64,000 nt of DNA from Sneathiella sp. P13V-1 (GCF_015143595.1 NZ_WYEU01000002.1:1178001-1242000); one strand, 5' to 3'. Shown: positions 1-8,782, counted from the stretch's first letter. The notes: generated by a model from the letters alone, not told the origin. Translations and numbers: made by a program.

Positions 1-352
1 GAATAATGTGCATTGAAAGCGCAAAGAGAAATGCCAGCAGGAAATTCATGGCGGGACCGGCGAGTGCCACCCAAACCATATCTCTTCGAGGCTGATGAAG
101 TCTGCCAAAATTGACGGGAACAGGCTTCGCATATCCAAATAAGAATGGGGCCCCAATCAATAGCAGTGCGCCAGGGATAAAAATTGTTCCCATAGGATCG
201 ATGTGCTTAATAGGGTTCAGTGTCACACGTCCTAAAGACTTTGCTGTAGGATCTCCCAGTTTCCATGCCGCGTAAGCATGACCAGCCTCATGCAGTGTGA
301 TACCCAAAAGGGCGGGAATGACCCATGTTGACGCGGTATACAAAATTTCCAT
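1..352 (-). CDS. Site-2 protease family (M50) membrane metalloprotease, C-terminus beyond window
   Basis: This is the N-terminal 117 or so codons of an intramembrane zinc metalloprotease; the reading frame is open to the window edge, so the C-terminus is missing. The ATG lies at 350-352 on the minus strand. The protein starts with a hydrophobic helix that contains the zinc-binding motif HEAGH (about residues 21-25), followed by conserved Asn-Pro and Asp-Pro residues, a Gly-rich hydrophobic stretch and the segment ALAGPAMNFLLA, typical of M50 rhomboid-like site-2 proteases. It starts 8 bases after the nagZ stop codon, so it is probably the next gene in the nagZ operon. The substrate is unknown. 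The family call is firm; the physiological role is not inferable. Confidence 0.85.
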   Translation of the reverse strand, partial: MEILYTASTWVIPALLGITLHEAGHAYAAWKLGDPTAKSLGRVTLNPIKHIDPMGTIFIPGALLLIGAPFLFGYAKPVPVNFGRLHQPRRDMVWVALAGPAMNFLLAFLFALSMHII

Positions 353-360
353 ATTGAGAC

Positions 361-1407
361 CTAATCAAGAAGCTCTAGCAGTGAAGCAAGCTCATCTTTT
401 TTCTGAGAGATGTTATTCAGCACAGGAATACTATCCTCATCAGGAAGTTGAGCAGCACCCTGCTTAACGCGATATATAACTTTTTCGCTCATTTGCGGAA
501 TAGCAGATGCAATGTCCTTCATTTCGTCCATCTTACCTGAGCAATGAAGAAGAATATCAATGCCCGCATCGAAGGCTCTCACCGCCCTCTCCCTCAAACT
601 TCCCTTGAGGGCATTCATATTCAGATCATCTGATAGCAAAAGACCATCAAAACCGATTTCACCGCGAATAATCTCTTCAATTACTTTTTGAGATTGCGTT
701 GCAGGGTTATCAGGATCGATCTGATCAAAGACAATATGTGCCGTCATCCCCCAAGGCGCCGCCGATAGCGACTTAAATGGCTTAAAATCAGATGCTTTTA
801 GTTCTTCGAGCGTTGCGCTGACCGTAGGTAATTCATGATGGCTATCAACGGTTCCCCGCCCATGCCCGGGAATATGTTTAATAACCGGCATGATGCCATT
901 TTCGACATAGTAATCCATGATAGTTGCAGCCAATTTGACAAGAACATCATTGTCCTGATGCAGCGCGCGGTCGCCTATTACATTGGATGTTTCTGCGCGT
1001 GGCAGATCAAGACACGGACTGCAATTCACATTAAATCCGACAGATTTCAGATCATTGATAATCAGTTCAGTTGCTAGAACTGCTGCTCTTTCCGAAATGG
1101 CAGGATCTATATCGTAAAGTGCACCAATTTTCCCGAGAGCAGGTGCCTGAAACCAATGGGGCGGACGCATGCGCTGCACCCTACCCCCTTCCTGATCCAC
1201 AAGAACCGGGGCGTCACTTCGCTCTACGCAACTGCGCAAGTCTGAAATCAACTGTCTAAGTTGATCTGGATTATCAACACTTCGGGCAAACAGAATAAAG
1301 CCGAAAGGCTTCTCTGACTGAAAGAACGATTTCTCCTCCGCCGAGAGTTCTGTCCCCGCAACGGAGAAAATGATCGGCTTTACACCTGAAAGATCAGTTT
1401 CGTGCAA
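361..1407 (-). CDS. nagZ: Beta-N-acetylhexosaminidase NagZ (GH3)
   Basis: NagZ is a cytoplasmic glycoside hydrolase family 3 enzyme that removes N-acetylglucosamine from GlcNAc-anhydro-muropeptides during cell-wall recycling. The 348-residue protein carries the NagZ signatures KHIPGHG and DSHHELP (the mobile loop with the catalytic His/Asp pair) and LLSDDLNM (the nucleophile Asp). Length is normal for the family. The start is a TTG, because no ATG lies near the N-terminus; AGGA stands about 10 bases upstream inside the preceding SPOR gene, which it overlaps by 14 bases. The order ArgS-type protein, SPOR protein, NagZ is characteristic of alphaproteobacteria. The GlcNAc it releases could feed the kinase/NagA genes near 39 kb, but that link is inference. 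Confidence 0.95.
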   Translation of the reverse strand: MHETDLSGVKPIIFSVAGTELSAEEKSFFQSEKPFGFILFARSVDNPDQLRQLISDLRSCVERSDAPVLVDQEGGRVQRMRPPHWFQAPALGKIGALYDIDPAISERAAVLATELIINDLKSVGFNVNCSPCLDLPRAETSNVIGDRALHQDNDVLVKLAATIMDYYVENGIMPVIKHIPGHGRGTVDSHHELPTVSATLEELKASDFKPFKSLSAAPWGMTAHIVFDQIDPDNPATQSQKVIEEIIRGEIGFDGLLLSDDLNMNALKGSLRERAVRAFDAGIDILLHCSGKMDEMKDIASAIPQMSEKVIYRVKQGAAQLPDEDSIPVLNNISQKKDELASLLELLD

Positions 1408-2359
1408 TGAGGCAGTCCTGTTTAACTTTTTTCAGGTTTGTACAAAGCTCATTTGCTCCGCCGCGATCTGCGTATGCACCTGCCTGCAATCTATAGAACA
1501 TGCCCTTGCCGGAGATTTCGATCGACTGAACTTTGTGCGGTAGCCCTTGAAGCAATGCATCATGTTTCTTTTGCAAGTCCAACCATGCTTTTTCTGCGGC
1601 ATCAGTGGATCTGAAAGCCCCAAGCTGAACACGGTATGCAGGGCCCTTAATCGCAGGTTCTTTTGGAACTGCGACAGCTACTTTCTTCGCTTCTTTTTCA
1701 GCCTCGATTACTTTTTCAACTTTTGTCTCAGAGGTCGGGGTAGAAGAAGATGAAGTACCTGTTACAGCTGTGGCAGTGTCTGTCACTTCTTTGACGACAT
1801 CTTCCACCTTCTCCTTGGCAGTGGTCGCGACGCTTTCTGTTGCTTTTGCAACTTCGGTTACTTTTTCTTCAACAGCAGAATTTACTTCTTCTGCTTTCTT
1901 CTCTACCGATTTTGCAACATCAGCGGCTTTTTCCTCAGCCTTCTTCATAAGATTTTCTGCTTTGCCTACCAACGAAGATGCAGGTTTCTCATCTTCCGAA
2001 ATCTCAACAGGTGCAGGATCTTTCACCGGTGTTTCCGGAGCCTTCATCAGTTTTTCAACCTTCTCTTCTTCTTTTTCAGCATTGAGAACGTTAAAAACCT
2101 TTTTATCCTGATGAGGGATTTCCATACCGCCGGGATCTTCAGGCTTTTCCTTTACCGGGCTTGTGTCAGCCTTAATAATGGGCGGGGCAAGCTGTACGCC
2201 TTTTTTGACACCTTGGTCATAAGCATACCAAATCCCGATACCAAACCCGGCAACAATTAAGACCGCCAGTCCCGCGCCAAGCAGTTTCCAGCGATTTACA
2301 GTCGGCACATATTCATCTTCGAAGAAATCGCCATCATCAAATTCCTGATTATCACTCAC
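1394..2359 (-). CDS. SPOR-domain inner-membrane protein
   Basis: This 321-residue protein has a short acidic cytoplasmic N-terminus, one transmembrane helix (about residues 25-48), a long Lys/Glu/Ala-rich low-complexity periplasmic linker (about 60-230) and a C-terminal SPOR domain (about 238-318), which in this family binds denuded septal peptidoglycan glycans. The start is a GTG that shares its G with the TAG stop of the upstream ArgS-like gene (TAGTG); GAGGAG lies 9 bases upstream. Its 3' end overlaps nagZ by 14 bases, so the three genes are probably translationally coupled. A cell-division or envelope-remodelling role is inferred from the SPOR domain and the neighbouring nagZ. The linker is repetitive in composition and probably disordered. 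Confidence 0.9.
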   Translation of the reverse strand: MSDNQEFDDGDFFEDEYVPTVNRWKLLGAGLAVLIVAGFGIGIWYAYDQGVKKGVQLAPPIIKADTSPVKEKPEDPGGMEIPHQDKKVFNVLNAEKEEEKVEKLMKAPETPVKDPAPVEISEDEKPASSLVGKAENLMKKAEEKAADVAKSVEKKAEEVNSAVEEKVTEVAKATESVATTAKEKVEDVVKEVTDTATAVTGTSSSSTPTSETKVEKVIEAEKEAKKVAVAVPKEPAIKGPAYRVQLGAFRSTDAAEKAWLDLQKKHDALLQGLPHKVQSIEISGKGMFYRLQAGAYADRGGANELCTNLKKVKQDCLIARN

Positions 2360-3357
2360 TAAATGAACTCCTCGCCCCTGTCGTAGCCCAAAATCTCCAG
2401 ACCGCCAATTAGCAATGATCTCAAAGATTTAAACAATTGTCTTCGCAACAAACCATGTTCCTCATCTAGGAGATACTCCGAAGATTCCGGTCGTTGGGTT
2501 TTGTATATTTCAAAAAATAGCAGGCTTGCCCGTTGCAGGAAACCCGTCAAATTAACCATGTCTTTCTCAGTGAAGCATTTTTCTGCGGCGATAGGCCAGG
2601 AAACAAGATGCTGGCAAAGCGCCTTCTCTTCCTCAAATAGCAACGCACCACTTGAGGCTTTTTGCACCACGCCGCCCAGATGGAGCACACCTTCCGCTTC
2701 TGCTTTGTTCAATAAGCGCTTAATCGTGGCTTCCGCATAGGGAAGCGAAAAAACCGGATTTTCATAGGACCGGTCCAGCGCTTTTACTGAGCTAAAATGG
2801 ATTGCAAATTCATCATTATTGGAAAGTAAGGCAATTTTGAGGGACTGTTCTCCGCATTTGGATATGGCAGCATCACTTCTAAACCCCTTTAGCTCGCTCG
2901 CCTGATCTGCCACTGCAGTAACTTTGACCCCAAGAATTTTACCAAGCTGTTCGAGGGCTTCCCCATTCCACCGGCTTTTTAAAGACAATAAATCCTCTTT
3001 GGAGCTTGCAACACAAAGAGAAACATTATCTGTTGTTATTAAATCCTGGCCATAATGCAGACCATTTTTTTCGATACTCTCCAATTCCCCACTCCAGAAA
3101 GAGGGTCGAAAATGAATATTGAGATCAAGACTGCTTGACACCTCAATTTTTTGCACTTCTGATATTTCTTCCAGGCGCTTAATCAGATCTTCTGCTTTAG
3201 AGACATTATGTGGAAGAAGTTGCAACACATTGCTGCATACATCTCCCCACTTAAGATCTCGCGGCGTGCGGAGTTTTAATTGGTCCGGATCCCCTCCGTT
3301 TTCTTGCAAAAACTCAGATAATAAATTGCGAAGCCGGTCTGCAGTTTGGGTTTTCAT
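2359..3357 (-). CDS. Truncated, catalytically degenerate arginyl-tRNA synthetase (ArgS)-like protein
   Basis: The 332-residue protein sits where alphaproteobacteria normally carry argS, directly ahead of the SPOR and nagZ genes. Its N-terminus matches the ArgS additional domain (RTPRDLKWGDVCSN, then FRPSFW and LHYGQ). Its C-terminus matches the ArgS DALR anticodon-binding domain (ENPVFSLPYAEATI, equivalent to the usual DNPVFYVQYAHAR, followed by the helical tail). Where a normal enzyme has the NPTGPxHVGH catalytic motif this protein reads SSKEDLLSLKSRWN, and roughly 200 residues of the Rossmann catalytic core, including the KMSK region, are absent (typical ArgS is about 580 residues). It cannot be an active synthetase by any known mechanism. 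The frame is intact, so it may be a functional ArgS-derived protein rather than debris. The ATG at 3357 is preferred to the TTG at 3381. No dgt gene is present beside it. Confidence 0.75.
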   Translation of the reverse strand: MKTQTADRLRNLLSEFLQENGGDPDQLKLRTPRDLKWGDVCSNVLQLLPHNVSKAEDLIKRLEEISEVQKIEVSSSLDLNIHFRPSFWSGELESIEKNGLHYGQDLITTDNVSLCVASSKEDLLSLKSRWNGEALEQLGKILGVKVTAVADQASELKGFRSDAAISKCGEQSLKIALLSNNDEFAIHFSSVKALDRSYENPVFSLPYAEATIKRLLNKAEAEGVLHLGGVVQKASSGALLFEEEKALCQHLVSWPIAAEKCFTEKDMVNLTGFLQRASLLFFEIYKTQRPESSEYLLDEEHGLLRRQLFKSLRSLLIGGLEILGYDRGEEFI

Positions 3358-3461
3358 TCTTGATCTTAAAATCCGCACCAATTGACAAAAGACGTGATGA
3401 TAAATACATCATTACTACATATGGTGTTCCGAAACAGTTTTATTTTGATGGATGGGTTTAA

Positions 3462-3812
3462 ATGACATTGCAGATGACAGAAGAGACACCGGTTAAATTG
3501 ACCGACTCAGCTGCTGATCGGATCAATGCGATCGTCGATGAGCTCAAAAGTGAGAAAAAAATGCTGCGTGTTGCCGTAAACGGTGGTGGCTGCTCTGGTT
3601 TTCAATACAGTTTTGATCTGGAAGACACTCAAAATCCAGATGACCTAGTGGTGGAAAATAAAGGAGCGACTCTGCTGGTTGACAACATCTCCCTTATGTA
3701 TCTCGCTGGATCAGAGGTAGATTATGTGAGCGACCTGATTGGCAGTGCTTTCCAGATTAAGAACCCAAATGCCACGGCATCCTGCTCTTGTGGCTCCTCC
3801 TTCTCCATTTAG
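3462..3812 (+). CDS. erpA: A-type iron-sulfur carrier ErpA
   Basis: ErpA is a small A-type carrier that receives Fe-S clusters from the assembly scaffold and delivers them to target apoproteins. The 116-residue protein has the three conserved cysteines in the usual places: GGCSGFQY in the middle and the C-terminal CSCGSSF. The gene is divergent from the ArgS-like gene, with an 80-104 base promoter region between them depending on that gene's start, which is the usual alphaproteobacterial arrangement except that dgt is missing. A second A-type carrier, SufA, is encoded at 14980. An in-frame ATG four codons downstream is an alternative start. Confidence 0.93.
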   Translation: MTLQMTEETPVKLTDSAADRINAIVDELKSEKKMLRVAVNGGGCSGFQYSFDLEDTQNPDDLVVENKGATLLVDNISLMYLAGSEVDYVSDLIGSAFQIKNPNATASCSCGSSFSI

Positions 3813-3826
3813 GGAACGAAATTCAC

Positions 3827-4594
3827 ATGAAAATTGCAAGCTGGAATGTGAATTCCGTGAAAGCCCGCCTGCCTATCCTGCTGGATTACTTAACGACAAC
3901 TCAAATTGACGTGCTTTGCTTGCAAGAGCTCAAATGTATTGACGAGAATTTCCCTCGCGAAGAGGTAGAAGCCCTTGGGTATAATGTCGAAACCCATGGG
4001 CAAAAAACATATAACGGTGTTGCTATCCTTTCTAAGCACCCCATTGAAGATGTGATGCGCCGTCTTCCGGGGGATGATGCAGATGAACAAGCCCGCTATA
4101 TTGAAGCCACTATTAAAGGCGTCCGTGTTGCATCAATTTACCTTCCAAATGGCAATCCAATTAACACTGAGAAATTCCCCTACAAGTTAGGTTGGATGGA
4201 ACGCCTGTTTGATCGCGCGACCCATCTTCTTTCGCAACAAAAACCTGTGGTTCTGGCGGGAGACTACAATGTTATCCCTCAGGATGAGGATTGCTATGAT
4301 GTAAAGGCATGGGAAGGTGATGCCCTGACCCAGCCTGAAAGCCGTCAAGCGTTTCGAAAAATTCTGAATGCCGGATATGCGGACGCGTATCGAACCTTTA
4401 CGCCCGAAGTAAACTACACTTATTGGGATTACCAGCGTGGTGCCTGGCAAAAAGACAATGGCATTCGCATCGATCACCTATTGCTATCTCCACAAGCGAT
4501 GGACTGCTTGACCGAAGTTGGCATCGACAAGAAGCCACGTGGTATGGAAAAACCTTCTGATCACACCCCAATCTGGGTGAACCTCTCAGATTAA
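3827..4594 (+). CDS. xth: Exodeoxyribonuclease III
   Basis: Exodeoxyribonuclease III cuts DNA 5' of abasic sites and degrades duplex ends 3' to 5' in base excision repair. The 255-residue protein shows the endonuclease/exonuclease/phosphatase motifs: SWNVNSVKAR at the start, CLQELK (metal-binding Glu), GDYNV (Asp and Asn of the active site) and the terminal SDHTPIW (Asp-His pair). The start is the ATG at 3827, preceded by AGGGA about 11 bases upstream; an upstream in-frame ATG at 3788 lies inside erpA and is unlikely to be used. Its position 14 bases after erpA suggests co-transcription with erpA. Confidence 0.95.
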   Translation: MKIASWNVNSVKARLPILLDYLTTTQIDVLCLQELKCIDENFPREEVEALGYNVETHGQKTYNGVAILSKHPIEDVMRRLPGDDADEQARYIEATIKGVRVASIYLPNGNPINTEKFPYKLGWMERLFDRATHLLSQQKPVVLAGDYNVIPQDEDCYDVKAWEGDALTQPESRQAFRKILNAGYADAYRTFTPEVNYTYWDYQRGAWQKDNGIRIDHLLLSPQAMDCLTEVGIDKKPRGMEKPSDHTPIWVNLSD

Positions 4595-4705
4595 ATAATA
4601 ATCACTTTAGTAATTCATTAGCTTTTCCTAGGTATTTTGCGCTGCTAAGCAAAGTACAAGGTGGATGTATGTATCGTCGATTATTGTCTTTGGGATGGGG
4701 GATAA

Positions 4706-6355
4706 GTGATAAACAAGCCGCTAAATATCAACAGCTTAACTGCAAGCTGTTTCGATTATCTTGACCAAGGCATCAGCGTGACTGATGCTGAGTTCAAACT
4801 TGTTTTCTGCAACAAGCAATTCATGGAAATTCTTGAACTACCGGAAGAAATGTTCCTGTCAGGCGATACCACACTTGAAGATGTGTTTCGGTATAACGCA
4901 TTGCGCGGTGAATATGGTGAAGGTAATATCGAAGATCAGGTAAAAGAGCGATTAGACCTTGCGCGATTGCGCAAAGCCCACTCATTTGAACGCATTCGCC
5001 CAGACGGAACCGTCATCAAGGTAGTAGGCAACCCTCTTCCCGATGGTGGATTTGTCACCACTTATACCGACGTAACTGACAACTACAATGATCGCCACGC
5101 CTTGGAGATTGCAAATCGATTGCTGGATGAGCGAGTACGGCAAAGAACTGAAGAGCTTAACAATAGCAAACAAGAGCTTTCAGACAAAGCGATGACTCTA
5201 GAAATGGTAATGGCTAACGTTACTTCGGGATTGGCGTTATTCGACAAGGATCACAAACTATCTGTGTGGAATGATCAGTTCTTTGACATGACTGATTTCC
5301 CTTCCTATTTAAGCATTAAGGGCACCCCAGCGCGAGAGTTTATACAGTTTGATGTAGACAAGTATCAATATGGATTGAACGCGACCATCGATACGACTGA
5401 CAAGATCCTTGAACATTTTGATACAGATATACATCTGCAATTTATGCACCATCGTAAAAACGGGCGCATCTTTGACATTCACTATTTGCCAATCGCCGCA
5501 GGTGTTCTGGTTTCTTTGACAGATATTACAGACCAGAAAAAGGCGGAGGACTTTCTGCGCCGTAACAACGAAATTCTGGAAGAGCACGTTCAGGAAAGAA
5601 CGGCTGCTTTGCAAACTGCAAAAGAGCAGGCAGAAAATGCCAGTGCATCAAAATCTGCATTCCTTGCAAATATGAGCCATGAACTTCGGACACCTCTCAA
5701 CGCCATTATTGGCTTTTCCGAACTGCTAATGATGAATGACTATGAGTTGATCAATAAAGAAAAGCGCCACGAATATTCTGAAGGTATCAATTCCGCAGGT
5801 GTCCATCTTCTGCAGGTGATCAACGACATTCTTGACGTTGCAAAGATTGAGGCCAATCAGGTTAACCTGATGGACCAGGAACTGGAACTTCATTCCCTCC
5901 TTGAAAGCTGTAAGCAATTGGTAAGTGTCGCTGCTGAAAAGAGGAACCTTTCCGTAACCACGATAATGCAGGAAGGTCTGCCCTATATACTGGGTGATCC
6001 GACTCGCTTGAAACAGATCATTGTAAACTTACTATCCAATGCCGTTAAGTTCACTGACCCCGGTGGTGAAGTTAAGATCGATGTGGGCAGGTGTGATCGC
6101 GGCGGTGTCCGAATTAGCGTTATTGATAGCGGTATCGGTATTGCTAAGGAAAATATCGCCCATGTCCTGACACAGTTTGGGCAAATCCATTCTGCATATA
6201 ACCGCGAACATCAAGGAACTGGTTTGGGCCTTAGCCTGGTACGATTATTGACCGAAGCGCATGATGGTTTTTTCAAACTGGAAAGCGAATTAGGCGTTGG
6301 AACGCGCGCGCATGTTCACCTTCCGGCTGAACGGCTATGTATACAACAGGCTTGA
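4706..6355 (+). CDS. Soluble PAS-PAS sensor histidine kinase
   Basis: This 549-residue histidine kinase has no transmembrane segment. It contains two PAS-type sensor domains (about residues 10-125 and 165-285, the second ending in VSLTDITDQKKAE), each followed by a coiled coil (ERVRQRTEELN and EEHVQERTAAL). A HisKA dimerisation domain with the phospho-accepting His in ANMSHELRTPLNAI follows, and then a HATPase domain with N-box NLLSNAVKFT, G1 DSGIGI and G2 GTGLGLSL. The start is a GTG with GGGGGAT upstream. There is no receiver domain and no adjacent response regulator, so its partner is unknown. The PAS_5-type protein 58 bases downstream may be co-expressed. The signal sensed cannot be inferred. 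Confidence 0.9.
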   Translation: MINKPLNINSLTASCFDYLDQGISVTDAEFKLVFCNKQFMEILELPEEMFLSGDTTLEDVFRYNALRGEYGEGNIEDQVKERLDLARLRKAHSFERIRPDGTVIKVVGNPLPDGGFVTTYTDVTDNYNDRHALEIANRLLDERVRQRTEELNNSKQELSDKAMTLEMVMANVTSGLALFDKDHKLSVWNDQFFDMTDFPSYLSIKGTPAREFIQFDVDKYQYGLNATIDTTDKILEHFDTDIHLQFMHHRKNGRIFDIHYLPIAAGVLVSLTDITDQKKAEDFLRRNNEILEEHVQERTAALQTAKEQAENASASKSAFLANMSHELRTPLNAIIGFSELLMMNDYELINKEKRHEYSEGINSAGVHLLQVINDILDVAKIEANQVNLMDQELELHSLLESCKQLVSVAAEKRNLSVTTIMQEGLPYILGDPTRLKQIIVNLLSNAVKFTDPGGEVKIDVGRCDRGGVRISVIDSGIGIAKENIAHVLTQFGQIHSAYNREHQGTGLGLSLVRLLTEAHDGFFKLESELGVGTRAHVHLPAERLCIQQA

Positions 6356-6413
6356 TTTAAACATTAGAAATTTAATATCCTAAGCTTGTGTGTCTGGTGT
6401 AGAGATTTGAGTT

Positions 6414-6926
6414 ATGTTGCATTTCAAAGGGTTCGAAAATTCGTCATCTCTGATTAAGGAGGGATATGCGTATTGGAAGTCTAAATGCACCAATAATCAA
6501 ATCCCAAGCTGGTCAGATATAAATCCTTCGGAAATTAAGGCCCTGCTGCCGAATGTGGTCATTATTCACGTAAGCCATGAACCACTTGATTTTGTGGAGA
6601 GAATTACCGGCGACGCGATCCTTTCCCGTAGCGCTCAAAACAGTATGGGAAAAAGCTGGCGCGAATATGAAGGCCGCGGCCCTGACAGCCAGATCTGGAA
6701 AGTTATGGAAGAGGTAATCAACTTGGAACAACCAAGTTTCCATAGTATTCCGTATGTAGGTCCCCATCAGGAATTTATGAAAGTTGATACTGTCGCCTGC
6801 CCCCTAGGAGGTAAAGATGGTCAAATCACGCGACTTTTGGTCTTTGTAGATTATTTACCAACAGACGATTCTGACGATATTTCCAAATTTTTTGTTCCTG
6901 AATCAACCAAACGTTTTACTATTTAA
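6414..6926 (+). CDS. Stand-alone PAS_5-type domain protein
   Basis: The 170-residue protein resembles the single-domain PAS_5 family found in many copies in Rhodospirillales and related alphaproteobacteria. Visible features are the N-terminal segment YWKSKCTNNQIPSWSDINP, which matches the family's typical opening (a bulky residue, then P..SDIDP), and the central GDAILSRSAQNSMGKSWREY, where such proteins carry a Gly-Arg-type loop. There is no output domain, signal peptide or membrane helix. It follows the PAS histidine kinase at 4706, which suggests but does not prove functional coupling. The ligand and the biochemical role are unknown. Confidence 0.7.
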   Translation: MLHFKGFENSSSLIKEGYAYWKSKCTNNQIPSWSDINPSEIKALLPNVVIIHVSHEPLDFVERITGDAILSRSAQNSMGKSWREYEGRGPDSQIWKVMEEVINLEQPSFHSIPYVGPHQEFMKVDTVACPLGGKDGQITRLLVFVDYLPTDDSDDISKFFVPESTKRFTI

Positions 6927-7051
6927 TTTTCTATTCCACCCCAAATCACGACATTCAGTAGAATTAGTATGATCAGCGGTTGATTTCGCTCCCACGTACA
7001 AGTTTAATCTAGGAACTCAACTCCTCAACAAAAAAGCTCGATTTTCCAGAA

Positions 7052-7414
7052 ATGACACGTGAAGAATTTAACGCTTTTTGCGACCAACTAACCGCAACAA
7101 CAAATGTTGTTCAGTGGGGAAACTCAAGCGTATGGAAGGTGGGCGGAAAAATCTTCGCTATCTGTACCACATGGTCTGATGACCGAAGCGATTGCATATC
7201 GTTCAAATGCAGTGATTTATCTTTTAGTATATTGACTGAACAGGACGGCATTATCCCTGCCCCTTATCTCGCCCGTGCCAAATGGGTTCAGCTAGAAACT
7301 CCTACTGCCCTGAAAGATGAAGATATCAGAGATTATGTTCGTGAAGCCCACCGTATAATTTCTGGAAAACTTACAAAAAAGCAGCAGAAAGAGCTTGGCC
7401 TGTTAAGTGCTTAA
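7052..7414 (+). CDS. MmcQ/YjbR family protein
   Basis: The 120-residue protein has the length and features of the MmcQ/YjbR (CyaY-like fold) family: an N-terminal helix beginning TREEFNAFC, the strand VVQWGNSSVWKVGGKIFAIC, the segment PAPYLARAKWVQLE and a C-terminal helix with SGKLTKKQQKELGL. Members are often annotated as putative DNA-binding proteins, but the biochemical role is not established. The gene stands alone on the plus strand and converges with the gene at 7417 with only two bases between the coding regions, leaving no room for a conventional terminator. Confidence 0.85.
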   Translation: MTREEFNAFCDQLTATTNVVQWGNSSVWKVGGKIFAICTTWSDDRSDCISFKCSDLSFSILTEQDGIIPAPYLARAKWVQLETPTALKDEDIRDYVREAHRIISGKLTKKQQKELGLLSA

Positions 7415-7416
7415 CC

Positions 7417-7830
7417 TCAACGTTTACGCGCCAAATAGTCTATATAATCACCCTCAGGAATAAATGTGGCATCCGACACATCTCTATTGTAAATGTAAAC
7501 CCATGCCTTCCCCTTACCGCCATTAGGAAAATAAACATCCAGAGCTTCGCGGATGTATAGATGTGGTTTGGGAAAATCGTCTGAGCATTCCTCGTAATAA
7601 TCAAACTCAGAGAGAACTTTCCGCTCGTCTTTCAACAGAAACAGCTGTCCAAACACTTTTCCTGTATACTCATCACCCGTTATGACACCGGGATATGTCC
7701 CAAGATCGTACAGACTGCCGTGAATGTAGGCCTCACCAATAAGGTCGCAATACTCGTCGATTATGTGTGCCATTGGTGAGGTCGAGTCTTTTCTCAATGT
7801 CCCATACACAAACATTACATTACTGGGCAA
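7417..7830 (-). CDS. Gamma-glutamylcyclotransferase (GGCT)-like protein
   Basis: The 137-residue protein carries the GGCT-like signature FVYGTLRKD at its N-terminus, the segment GSLYDLGTYPGVI that forms the substrate pocket, and the acidic stretch FDYYEEC where the family's catalytic Glu lies. Members act on gamma-glutamyl peptides or serve as YtfP-like proteins; the substrate here is not inferable. The start is a TTG with AAAGGA 8 bases upstream; an in-frame ATG five codons later is an alternative. It lies 15 bases downstream of the DUF169 gene on the same strand, so the two are probably co-transcribed. Confidence 0.87.
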   Translation of the reverse strand: MPSNVMFVYGTLRKDSTSPMAHIIDEYCDLIGEAYIHGSLYDLGTYPGVITGDEYTGKVFGQLFLLKDERKVLSEFDYYEECSDDFPKPHLYIREALDVYFPNGGKGKAWVYIYNRDVSDATFIPEGDYIDYLARKR

Positions 7831-7845
7831 TTCAGGATCCTTTGT

Positions 7846-8625
7846 TTATTTCTTGCCATAGCTGAAACCTAACCCTGCTCTTGCATCATTCTGAACCCCA
7901 TAAGGTGGGATCGGATAACGCAGGCCATTGGCGCTCAGCTTTGCAAGTCCTTCAATGGTCTTGGGAAGAAATGCTGGCGGAATAGCCATCAGTAACTCAT
8001 CCTCCATAACCCCTCCATAACGTCTTTCAGCGAAACAAGGAAGAGACAAACTAGGCTGACCTGTGGAGAGAGCCCTTCCCCAACTATCGGCACAGGAACT
8101 TTCTCCAACGACGGAGAAATCAAATTTCTTAAATCCAGCCCATTGAAGCCCATTGATAAACAATATCATCTGCGCTGGTGTCATATAGAGCAGGCAAATA
8201 TCAGGCGGATCCAGGCGTCCAGTAGCCAACGGAGAAACAGCCATCGCTTTATATTGCCCATAAGGAACAACTGACATTTCTTCCTGATGCTTTTTTGTAT
8301 CCTCTGGTGTTTCCCACCAGACGCCAACATAACGTTCGCCTTTTTGCCATTCTTCATCTTGAGGATGCAGGCCAAGAACCGCACCACATTGAGAACCGAC
8401 AAAATCTTCTGCGGTTGCGCCAACAGTCCATCCCAAGCGGCACGCCTGCCCCACGATCTGATCCGCCGTATGAATATCTGAGGGCCGTCGAATTTTTGGA
8501 ATGGCTTCCATTTCTTCTACTGTTTCAAACAGTTTCATGCCAATGGGTGTTGCGCGTACCCGCAAATACTTATTCAGTCCATCCAAGATCGCTTCCCAGT
8601 CGTAATGACCTTCCAAAATGCTCAT
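7846..8625 (-). CDS. DUF169 family protein
   Basis: The 259-residue protein belongs to the DUF169 family by overall pattern: an N-terminal segment with LRVRATPIGMKLF, a Cys in VGQACRLGW followed by ATAEDFVGSQCGAVLGL, the segment YGQYKAMAVSPL, and C-terminal GESSCADSWGRALSTGQPSLSLPC with further conserved cysteines. The several conserved cysteines suggest a redox or metal role, but no function is established. There is no signal peptide. It is divergently oriented from the SUF operon, sharing a 233-base intergenic region, and co-oriented with the GGCT-like gene. Confidence 0.75.
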   Translation of the reverse strand: MSILEGHYDWEAILDGLNKYLRVRATPIGMKLFETVEEMEAIPKIRRPSDIHTADQIVGQACRLGWTVGATAEDFVGSQCGAVLGLHPQDEEWQKGERYVGVWWETPEDTKKHQEEMSVVPYGQYKAMAVSPLATGRLDPPDICLLYMTPAQMILFINGLQWAGFKKFDFSVVGESSCADSWGRALSTGQPSLSLPCFAERRYGGVMEDELLMAIPPAFLPKTIEGLAKLSANGLRYPIPPYGVQNDARAGLGFSYGKK

Positions 8626-8782
8626 GCCCCGCTCCCTAGCTTTGTTATTCTCATTGATCAGCGTTTCGCTGCTTGGGTATGTCTCACATTGTACTTTTCT
8701 TTTTAAGAGGCGCCAGTCCTATAAAAAAATACAATCAGATACACCAATTGGCATATTCGCTGTTGCAGCAATTTAGTGGAGT

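Noticed and set aside
2359-3381. Calling this gene a functional argS
   Set aside because: The HIGH region is not conserved and most of the catalytic domain is missing, so only an ArgS-like label is justified.
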